Part shown: positions 1 to 4,803 of the stretch, piece after piece
Numbering within the stretch: the first letter of the stretch is position 1
Layout: each line of letters begins with the position of its first letter
NCBI GenBank assembly: GCA_944326625.1
Contig: CALVER010000093.1
Coordinates: 1 to 6,187 of the forward strand
Source: Candidatus Gastranaerophilales bacterium
Lineage (GTDB): Bacteria > Cyanobacteriota > Vampirovibrionia > Gastranaerophilales > Gastranaerophilaceae
DNA: 6,187 nucleotides
Direction: 5' to 3'
The notes under the pieces: generated by a model
Databases searched by the model: none
Told to the model about the DNA's origin: nothing
The model's input: only the letters and a program-made list of their open reading frames with translations
Position numbers and translations under genes: made by a program

Positions 1-64
1 CAATTTCATTTAAATATTGCAACTATTCATTTATACGGATGAAAACCGCATCAGAAAATTATTG

Positions 65-80
65 TATAATATTTGTTATG
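65..80 (+). promoter_or_regulatory. -10 box directly upstream of an ATG (putative leaderless start)
   Basis: TATAAT lies at 65-70 and is followed by 7 nt before the ATG at 78. Initiation normally falls about 7 nt after the -10 box, so the transcript would begin at or next to the A of the start codon. No Shine-Dalgarno-like purine run precedes this ATG. No good -35 is visible at 16-18 bp upstream, which leaves the promoter call moderate. Confidence 0.5.
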
Positions 81-782
81 AAAAACATTTTGAAAAAAAT
101 ACTTTATTATATGCTCTCAATTCAGGAAAAAACGCTTTCAAAAAAGCTTGGAAAAAGCTTGAAAACATCTTATACAAACAAAACATCAAAAACTATTCTT
201 TCCTCAACCGAGCACATGACCTTGACACTGCAGACCGAAAAAAACAAAGACACGGTTAAAAAAAATGTAGAAGATATTGTTAAAAACTGTCAAAATAATC
301 CACAAAAACTGCTTGAATACATAATTGCAGCCGGAACGAAAGTTTATAAATTAAATAATGCGGATAAAATTCTTGCCGCAATAGGCGAAGATGAAGGTCT
401 TATCTGCGAATTAAAAGGACTGAAAGCTCTTTATCTCAATCTTTTTACAACTTCAAAATTTTCGCTGACTTTTCAGCCGGCTTTTGTAATGCGAGAAGGA
501 AATATTGAGCCTTTATACATGCTTCATCAGTTTTACAAATGGTATTCTTTAAAAATGAATTTGCCAGGGTTTGACTACAAAGCACAAGAAAATTTCAAAA
601 AATACTTAAAAAACGTAAATGACAAAACATTAAATAATTTATCTATGGAAGATACGCTCGCTTTAACGGAAGCCGTTGCCAGAGATCAGGAGGCAACAGC
701 TTTTGCGCTGTCATTTGCACAAAAAACAGAAGGGGCAAAAAATGTCCGAAAAAAAATGACAGAAGGCGGCGCTGATATTTAA
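78..782 (+). CDS. Hypothetical protein, 234 aa, Lys-rich, no recognised domain
   Basis: I do not recognise this protein. The frame opens at an ATG at 39, but I choose the ATG at 78 because a TATAAT box at 65-70 lies inside the longer version and would place the transcript start at about 77-78. Neither ATG has a Shine-Dalgarno site. The N-terminus (MKNILKKILYYMLS) is a short basic/hydrophobic stretch followed by a Lys/Ser/Thr-rich, probably flexible region to about residue 55. It is not a convincing signal peptide. The rest looks alpha-helical and globular, with aromatic patches (HQFYKWYSLKMNLPGFDY) and a C-terminal helical stretch (MEDTLALTEAVARDQEATAF). There are no cysteine clusters and no nucleotide-binding motif. 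It converges with the small minus-strand gene at 876-1160, and an inverted repeat begins at its stop codon. The ATG at 216 is a less likely alternative start. Confidence 0.7.
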   Translation: MKNILKKILYYMLSIQEKTLSKKLGKSLKTSYTNKTSKTILSSTEHMTLTLQTEKNKDTVKKNVEDIVKNCQNNPQKLLEYIIAAGTKVYKLNNADKILAAIGEDEGLICELKGLKALYLNLFTTSKFSLTFQPAFVMREGNIEPLYMLHQFYKWYSLKMNLPGFDYKAQENFKKYLKNVNDKTLNNLSMEDTLALTEAVARDQEATAFALSFAQKTEGAKNVRKKMTEGGADI

Positions 783-803
783 AACGGAGCCGATAAGCTC
801 CGT
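782..803. terminator. Hairpin at the 3' end of the hypothetical gene
   Basis: AACGGAGC (782-789) pairs perfectly with GCTCCGTT (796-803) around a 6-nt loop. It begins on the last base of the upstream stop codon. Read on the plus strand it is followed by AATAAAAAAA, so it lacks a U-tract. Read on the minus strand it is followed by only a short T run. It may be a weak terminator or a 3'-end-stabilising stem for the plus gene, and a back-up for the minus terminator next to it. Confidence 0.5.
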
Positions 804-806
804 TAA

Positions 807-838
807 TAAAAAAACTTAGCAATTTGGGGTAAATTGCT
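807..838 (-). terminator. Intrinsic terminator of the 94-aa gene
   Basis: On the minus strand TAGCAATTT and AAATTGCTA form a 9-bp stem (816-838) with a 5-nt loop. An AAG and then seven Ts (813-807) follow. This is a standard Rho-independent terminator about 38 nt after the stop of the small gene, facing the convergent plus-strand gene. Confidence 0.8.
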
Positions 839-875
839 ATAGGGGGTAAGTAGTTAAGGATTCTATGCTTGGCCA

Positions 876-1160
876 CTATGCCATATAAGGCAAGTGGACG
901 TATGAAGTTTCTGCTCTATTAGAGTCTTTGTTTGGTGAAAATAGTATATTATAAGCCTTGGCAAACTTGCAGCCCAATGCTTTTACAGGGTTAGACTGAA
1001 CTGCATCTGCTTCTTGAGTGAGTCTTAAATTCTTTTCAAATTTCAATTTGTCTGAATTTTGCAAAGATAAAAGACCGATTTTCGGGGTCATATTATTCAT
1101 AACGTTCTCACCGAATGTTATGTGTTTTGTATTTATATTACTTATAGGAGTTACTCTCAT
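876..1160 (-). CDS. Small protein, 94 aa, with a Gastranaerophilales-style N-terminus
   Basis: I do not know the function. The start is the ATG at 1160, because a perfect AAAGGAGGT Shine-Dalgarno site (1176-1168) sits 8 nt upstream. The longer open frame to 1208 (GTG) would place this ribosome site inside the coding region and is rejected. The protein begins MRVTPISNINTKHITFGE; short proteins opening with an M-x-[VI]-x-P-I plus Asn-rich stretch and an [ST]-F-[GK] motif are, from memory, common in gut Melainabacteria, so this is a lineage hint and not a function. The rest is basic and polar (KLKFEKNLRLTQEADAV, KALGCKFAKAYN) with one cysteine, no transmembrane segment and no cleavable signal. 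The near-consensus promoter, strong ribosome site and own terminator make it a monocistronic, probably well-expressed gene. Confidence 0.75.
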   Translation of the reverse strand: MRVTPISNINTKHITFGENVMNNMTPKIGLLSLQNSDKLKFEKNLRLTQEADAVQSNPVKALGCKFAKAYNILFSPNKDSNRAETSYVHLPYMA

Positions 1161-1167
1161 TTTTCTT

Positions 1168-1182
1168 ACCTCCTTTCGAGGT
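1168..1182 (-). promoter_or_regulatory. Shine-Dalgarno site inside a small hairpin
   Basis: On the minus strand ACCTC (1182-1178) can pair with GAGGT (1172-1168) around the loop GAAAG, so five bases of the ribosome site for the 94-aa protein can be base-paired. The stem has three G-C and two A-T pairs, marginal enough to melt easily. That would fit temperature- or protein-modulated initiation, or may simply be tolerated. Upstream in the same leader another stem is possible, AAGTGTT/AACACTT (1192-1210). Confidence 0.5.
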
Positions 1183-1225
1183 TTTGTTATTAAGTGTTTT
1201 TTTAACACTTCATCCTAACAATTTC

Positions 1226-1254
1226 ACTATATACTATAAAATATTTTTTGTCAA
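1226..1254 (-). promoter_or_regulatory. Sigma-70-type promoter of the 94-aa gene
   Basis: On the minus strand TTGACA (1254-1249) is separated by exactly 17 bp from TATAGT (1231-1226): a perfect -35 and a 5/6 -10. Predicted initiation is near 1219, giving a leader of about 60 nt with two possible hairpins before the ATG at 1160. Confidence 0.8.
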
Positions 1255-1275
1255 CCCTTATTGTAAAGTTATATT
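1248..1275 (+). promoter_or_regulatory. Putative plus-strand promoter of the intergenic RNA
   Basis: TTGTCA (1248-1253, 5/6 to consensus) is followed after 16 bp by TATATT (1270-1275, 5/6). Predicted initiation is around 1281-1283. Its -35 lies on the same bases as the -35 of the minus-strand promoter, because TTGTCAA is the reverse complement of TTGACAA. The two promoters are therefore back to back and probably cannot be occupied together. Confidence 0.5.
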
Positions 1276-1281
1276 AAGAGG

Positions 1282-1532
1282 CTTAAAAGTCAAACGAGGC
1301 AAGCGCTTTGGCATAAAGTGGCAAAAGTACACTTATTCGTGGTTTTGAGACACTCTGACCTCACCCCGGATATCCAACCGGGTAAAAAAATTTCACACAA
1401 AAAATCCCCCAACCGGATGAGTAATTCAAGCTTACCGGGTAATTGCCATAAGCATGCTGTTTTTATTAAATATAATTAAATCTTTTTCATACTTCCAGCT
1501 ATTCTTAAACGGGGCATTTGCCCCTTTTCTTT
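1282..1532 (+). ncRNA. Candidate non-coding RNA, about 250 nt, family not recognised
   Basis: This stretch has no credible reading frame on either strand, yet it is framed by a plausible plus-strand promoter and a plus-strand intrinsic terminator. Visible structure includes a stem CCCGG (1365-1369) / CCGGG (1378-1382) with an 8-nt loop. A second element pairs CCGG (1413-1416) with CCGG (1435-1438), or alternatively GTAA with TTAC inside it. A weak stem AAGTG (1316-1320) / CACTT (1330-1334) is also possible. Short direct repeats occur: CCAACCGG at 1374 and 1409, and ACCGGGTAA at 1377 and 1434. I looked for hallmarks of tmRNA, RNase P RNA and SRP RNA and saw none. 6S RNA cannot be excluded by eye. 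It is convergent with lysC. Boundaries are inferred. Confidence 0.45.
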
Positions 1533-1533
1533 T
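1511..1533 (+). terminator. Intrinsic terminator oriented on the plus strand
   Basis: GGGGC (1511-1515) pairs with GCCCC (1520-1524) around the loop ATTT and is followed by TTTTCTTTT. The U-tract is on the plus strand. On the minus strand the hairpin is followed by GTTTAAGAAT, so it would end lysC messages only weakly, 17 nt after the lysC stop. There is no plus-strand coding gene upstream for it to terminate. Confidence 0.75.
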
Positions 1534-1540
1534 ATAAAGA

Positions 1541-2806
1541 TTAAACGTCAGGAAGATCGCCTTTTACATCCGCAATAACGTCACTTTCGAGATTAAATAC
1601 CGTATGCAGAGCTTTAACGGCTTTTTGAGCATCAGATTTATCCACAAGGCAGCTTATTTTAATTTCACTTGTAGAAATCATTTTGATATTAATATTCAAA
1701 GTTGCAAGGGTTTCAAACATAGTTGAAGCTATACCCGGGCGGTCAATCATGCCGGCGCCGACAATGGAAACTTTTGCGATTTCATCATCAACCTTGACAT
1801 CAGAGGCGCCTATTTCGTTTTTCAATTTATCAAGCACAGCCAAAGTTTTCGGCAAATCATTTGCATCAATGGTAAATGCAATATCGTTTGTATTAGAAAC
1901 TTTTCTTGCATAAGATTGAATAATCATATCAACCGAAATATTTTCATTAGCCAGAGCAGTAAATAAATGTGCAGCGACACCGGGTTTATCCGGAACATCG
2001 CAAACAACTATTCTTGCCTGACTTAAATCTGCCGCAACACCTGCGACCGGTCTGTATAATTCCATTTTTTCAACTCCTACAATTAATGTGCCCATATCTT
2101 CGAGCTTAAAACTGCTCCTGACTCTCATTGGAACCGCAAATTGTTTAGCGGTTTCAACGCTTCGCGGATGAAGAACATTTGCACCGGCGTGAGCAAGTTC
2201 CAGCATTTCTTCATAAGAAACCTCATCAAGCCTGGAGGCATTCGGAACGACTCTCGGGTCAGTTGTATAAACACCTTCCACATCCGTATAAATATCGCAG
2301 CGTTCTGCATTCAACGCAGCAGCAAGTGCAACGGCCGATGTATCCGAGCCGCCTCTGCCGAGTGTTGTGATCTCGCCGTCTTCAGTTACTCCCTGAAATC
2401 CGGCGACAACAATAATTTTGCCTTCTTCAAGATTTTTGCGTAATTTATCCGTTCTTATGTCAACAATTCTTGCTTTTGAATGGATATTTTCGGTCATGAT
2501 ACCGACCTGCATTGCGTTAAAGCTTATTGCATCATACCCCTGAGCTTGAATTGCCATTGTTAAAAGCGCAATAGAAACGCATTCACCGGTTGACAAAAGC
2601 ATATCCATTTCGCGGCTTGAGGGATTAGGGGTCAATGATTTTGCCATTTTAACAAGATGGTCGGTAGTATGCCCCATAGCCGATACGACAACGACAACGT
2701 CGTTACCGTTTTCTTTTTCTCTGATTACAACTTTTGCTACATTTTTTATTTTATCGGTATCGGCAACCGAGGTTCCGCCGAATTTTTGAACTATTATCTT
2801 TTTCAT
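1541..2806 (-). CDS. lysC: Aspartate kinase (aspartokinase), alpha/beta type
   Basis: This cytoplasmic enzyme phosphorylates L-aspartate to 4-phospho-L-aspartate with ATP, the committed step to diaminopimelate/lysine, threonine and methionine. The 421 residues match short bacterial aspartokinases (about 400-420). The N-terminal amino-acid-kinase domain shows KFGGTSV (8-14), STGE (72-75), GRGGSD (150-155) and YTDVEGVYTTDPR (173-185). Two C-terminal ACT domains follow, about 265-335 (with KPGVAAHLFTALA and MIIQS) and about 345-410 (with RPGIASTMFETLA and MISTSEIKISCLV), the usual place for feedback binding of lysine and/or threonine. Which effector acts cannot be read from the sequence. Cyanobacterial homologues, as I recall, are often about 600 residues with four ACT domains, so this is the shorter form. 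The ATG overlaps the stop of the TPR gene (ATGA), implying translational coupling. No lysine riboswitch is visible. Confidence 0.97.
   Translation of the reverse strand: MKKIIVQKFGGTSVADTDKIKNVAKVVIREKENGNDVVVVVSAMGHTTDHLVKMAKSLTPNPSSREMDMLLSTGECVSIALLTMAIQAQGYDAISFNAMQVGIMTENIHSKARIVDIRTDKLRKNLEEGKIIVVAGFQGVTEDGEITTLGRGGSDTSAVALAAALNAERCDIYTDVEGVYTTDPRVVPNASRLDEVSYEEMLELAHAGANVLHPRSVETAKQFAVPMRVRSSFKLEDMGTLIVGVEKMELYRPVAGVAADLSQARIVVCDVPDKPGVAAHLFTALANENISVDMIIQSYARKVSNTNDIAFTIDANDLPKTLAVLDKLKNEIGASDVKVDDEIAKVSIVGAGMIDRPGIASTMFETLATLNINIKMISTSEIKISCLVDKSDAQKAVKALHTVFNLESDVIADVKGDLPDV
2063..2078 (-). promoter_or_regulatory. Internal ribosome site and start for the aspartokinase beta subunit
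   Basis: Within lysC, AGGAG (2078-2074) precedes an in-frame ATG at 2065-2063 (Met248) by 8 nt, an ideal spacing. Translation from here would give a 174-residue protein consisting of the two ACT domains. Alpha/beta aspartokinases (Bacillus subtilis, Corynebacterium glutamicum) make their regulatory beta subunit from an internal start at about the same codon (roughly 245-250). The function is inferred from that parallel. Confidence 0.65.
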
Positions 2807-4287
2807 GCTTTTATATCTTTTAAAAGTCCTTCTAACTCCGCCCTGAGTTCGGGGTATTCAAATTTTTTTATTCTGTCCGCAATAGATATTGCTTCTTTTA
2901 CATTATATTCACAAACCTTTTCTTTGACAAGTATGTAACTTGTATGAAACAACAAATTTAACAATTCTTGATTAAACGGATCAAGCTTTTCCGCTTTTGA
3001 AAGCTTTCTTTTGGCGTCCGTATAATCATTTTTTGAAATCAAATATTTTGCATATTCAATATATGCATTTAAGCATTTCGGATTAAATTTTAAAACTTTA
3101 TCATAAGAATCCCGTGTCATCTCGTCATTTGCAAGGACTTCATAGCATTTGGCAAGACGGTAGTAATTGTAAACATCTTTCGGATCTTTTTCAAGCGCAA
3201 GCTTAAAATAATCAATTGCTTCTTCAATTTTTCCGTATGCAAAGGCTGAAACACCTTTTGCCTCAATTAAAAATACACTGTCAAGATTTTTTTCGTCCGC
3301 AAATTTGATAAAGTTATAAGCTTTTTCAAAATCTTTGGTTTCCGCTGCACATAAAGCCATGCCCGCCTGCGCTTCAGCATCTTCCAAATCTTCAAGCAAA
3401 ACTTTTTGATACATTTCTTTTGCTTCTTCAAATCTGCACAATCTGACAAGAGCATTTCCCCACTCAAGATACAAAAGCGGATTCACCAGTTCACGTTCTC
3501 TTGCACTCGAAAAATATTTTGTTGAATTTTCATAATCAAATTCCAGAGAATATATTTTGCCGAGCAAAAGATATGCGGGGAGCATATTCGGGTTAAAATC
3601 TATTGACTGTTTTGCATAACGAATTGCGGTTTCATAATTTTCTTTTAAGAAATACAAATTTGCAAACTCGTACATACAACTTTCGTTAGGATTTGCTCCG
3701 GCCAGAAAGCTCAATTTATGTTCCGCGTCATCATACTTGCCGAGCCTGACCTCTACAATTGCCGCCAGAAGCATTGCCGCAAAATTATACCGGTTAATCT
3801 GTATTGCTTTCAAAAATTTGTCATGCGCTTCGGTATATTTTTTTTGTTTTAATAACGACATGCCCCAGCCGGTCTGGATATCGGTATTTATAGGAGAAAT
3901 TTTATCAGCTTCAACAAAAGACAATTCAGCTTTATTGTAATCTCTTAGAGTAATCTGCACCAGTCCTAATTTATGCCAGATATTTTTGTCCTGAGGATTA
4001 AGTTCGGCTGATATTTGGTAATATGCCGCAGCAGCCTGAGAATCTCCCAATTTTTCTTCACAAACTCCGAGATATTTATAAACAAGAGCATCTTTACGGG
4101 TTATCGCAAGCGCTTCTTCCAGAACTTTTTTGGCATCCTCATAGCGCGATTTGTCAATAAGTTTTTTTGCACGGTTAACATAGGCAACAGAAGGTATAGT
4201 CTGATTGTCCGTTTCTTTTTTATAAGTATCTACGGACATATTCAAATCTTTTATTTTATCCAAAATTTTCTTTATCCGGCCAAACAA
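2803..4287 (-). CDS. TPR-repeat protein, 494 aa
   Basis: The protein is built almost entirely of tetratricopeptide repeats, 34-residue helix pairs that form a protein-binding solenoid. About 11-12 units can be traced from residue 35 to about 440. Typical signatures are LVYKYLGVCEEKLGDSQAAAAYYQ, AEAQAGMALCAAETKDFEKAYNF and VYNYYRLAKCYEVLAND. There is no signal peptide, membrane segment or catalytic domain, so it is probably a cytoplasmic scaffold with unknown partners. I take the TTG at 4287 as the start: AGAGG lies 7 nt upstream, and it puts MFGRIKKILDKIKDLN, a basic amphipathic helix, at the N-terminus. The first in-frame ATG (residue 17) has no ribosome site. Its beginning overlaps the phosphatase gene by 16 bp and its end overlaps lysC by 4 bp, so all three are co-transcribed and probably translationally coupled. 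A link to either neighbour's chemistry is not evident. Confidence 0.9.
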   Translation of the reverse strand: MFGRIKKILDKIKDLNMSVDTYKKETDNQTIPSVAYVNRAKKLIDKSRYEDAKKVLEEALAITRKDALVYKYLGVCEEKLGDSQAAAAYYQISAELNPQDKNIWHKLGLVQITLRDYNKAELSFVEADKISPINTDIQTGWGMSLLKQKKYTEAHDKFLKAIQINRYNFAAMLLAAIVEVRLGKYDDAEHKLSFLAGANPNESCMYEFANLYFLKENYETAIRYAKQSIDFNPNMLPAYLLLGKIYSLEFDYENSTKYFSSARERELVNPLLYLEWGNALVRLCRFEEAKEMYQKVLLEDLEDAEAQAGMALCAAETKDFEKAYNFIKFADEKNLDSVFLIEAKGVSAFAYGKIEEAIDYFKLALEKDPKDVYNYYRLAKCYEVLANDEMTRDSYDKVLKFNPKCLNAYIEYAKYLISKNDYTDAKRKLSKAEKLDPFNQELLNLLFHTSYILVKEKVCEYNVKEAISIADRIKKFEYPELRAELEGLLKDIKA

Positions 4288-4754
4288 TCCGCCACCTCTC
4301 TGAAAGCGCCTTCGCCTCCGTCCTTTTCCGTTACCTGAATATCCGGAATGTTTTTAAGTTTTTCCGGAGCATGCGGCACCGTAACCTTATATTTGGCATA
4401 TTCAAGACACGCAAAATCGTTTATATCATCGCCTATATATACAAATTCCTCAGGCTTAAGATTATATTTTTCAACAATTGATTTTAATACATCAATTTTT
4501 ATCCTGATATTTTGATGAACTTCATCAATTTGAAATTTTTTCGCAATTGTTTCTATCGCAAGATTTTTTTCGCCTGAAATTATTGCGATATTGTAACCGC
4601 TTTTTCTAAGTATAGAAAAGCCCATTACGTCTTTAAAATTAAGCTTACGCGACATAGTGCCGTCATCGTGAATGTACACACAATTATCGGTTACAACACC
4701 GTCAAAATCAGTTATAATCCATTTTATACTTTCAGGTAACTTAATCAATGACAA
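4272..4754 (-). CDS. HAD-family phosphatase, KdsC-like (KDO-8-phosphate phosphatase type)
   Basis: This 160-residue enzyme has the size and motifs of the capless C0 HAD subfamily that includes 3-deoxy-D-manno-octulosonate-8-phosphate phosphatase. Motif I is DFDGVVTD (Asp16 nucleophile, Asp18 general acid/base). Motif II is IISGEKN (Ser60). The likely motif III lysine is Lys86, and motif IV is GDDINDF (Asp109, Asp110, Asp113 for Mg2+). The family tail GGEGAFRE (146-153) follows. Such enzymes normally act as tetramers in which this tail reaches a neighbour's active site. KDO, or a nonulosonic-acid phosphate, is the likely substrate, which would imply surface glycan or lipopolysaccharide synthesis. 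The exact substrate is not decidable here because no kdsA, kdsB, kdsD or neu genes are present. No ATG precedes motif I. The start is a TTG, at 4754 (AAGAGG 4 nt upstream) or at 4748 (10 nt spacing). It is the first gene of the operon. Confidence 0.88.
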   Translation of the reverse strand: MSLIKLPESIKWIITDFDGVVTDNCVYIHDDGTMSRKLNFKDVMGFSILRKSGYNIAIISGEKNLAIETIAKKFQIDEVHQNIRIKIDVLKSIVEKYNLKPEEFVYIGDDINDFACLEYAKYKVTVPHAPEKLKNIPDIQVTEKDGGEGAFREVADCLAG

Positions 4755-4776
4755 ATATCCTCTTATCTGCTATAAT
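4748..4776 (+). promoter_or_regulatory. Promoter of the histidine kinase gene (extended -10)
   Basis: ATGACA (4748-4753, 5/6) is separated by 17 bp from TATAAT (4771-4776), and the -10 is extended by TGC (4768-4770). Predicted initiation is at about 4783, giving a leader of about 20 nt with a weak AGGG (4790-4793) 10 nt before the ATG. The -35 overlaps the start codon of the divergent phosphatase gene. Confidence 0.75.
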
Positions 4777-4802
4777 TATATCATAAGATAGGGCTGAGAC
4801 AA
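4775..4802 (-). promoter_or_regulatory. Promoter of the phosphatase-TPR-lysC operon (extended -10)
   Basis: On the minus strand TGA plus TATAAT (4783-4775) forms an extended -10, with a weaker -35 TTGTCT (4802-4797, 4/6) 16 bp upstream. Predicted initiation is at about 4768, giving a leader of about 14 nt that contains the AAGAGG ribosome site. The -10 bases overlap those of the kinase promoter on the other strand. Confidence 0.7.
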
Positions 4803-4803
4803 A

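Noticed and set aside
17..259. 80-residue plus-strand frame overlapping the start of the hypothetical gene
   Set aside because: It has no ribosome site or promoter of its own, and the overlapping frame is longer and better supported.
643..876. 77-residue minus-strand frame after the small gene
   Set aside because: It runs straight through two hairpins, including a strong minus-strand terminator, and is antisense to a coding region.
1161..1208. Upstream extension of the 94-aa protein to a GTG at 1208
   Set aside because: The extension covers the Shine-Dalgarno site and a leader hairpin and has no ribosome site of its own; the ATG at 1160 has ideal spacing to AAAGGAGGT.
1202..1213. Three-codon upstream frame (Met-Lys-Cys-stop) in the leader of the 94-aa gene, preceded by AGG
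   Set aside because: It is too short to distinguish from chance, and the ribosome site would lie within a few bases of the predicted transcript start.
1374..1442. Short repeats (CCAACCGG, ACCGGGTAA) as a CRISPR or mobile-element remnant
   Set aside because: There are only two copies each, 8-9 bp, with irregular spacing and no terminal inverted repeats or target duplication; they are better read as RNA stem parts.
1274..1508. Closing stem for the intergenic RNA, TTAAGA (1274-1279) with TCTTAA (1503-1508), as in 6S-like RNAs
   Set aside because: The left arm lies upstream of the predicted transcript start and the pairing is short and AT-only, so it may be chance.
1505..1540. Hairpin as the main terminator of lysC
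   Set aside because: On the minus strand it lacks a U-tract (GTTTAAGAAT follows); the T run is on the plus strand. It may still act weakly in both directions.
2807..2830. Lysine riboswitch or separate promoter ahead of lysC
   Set aside because: lysC overlaps the TPR gene by 4 bp, so there is no room for a leader; the sequence ahead is TPR coding sequence.
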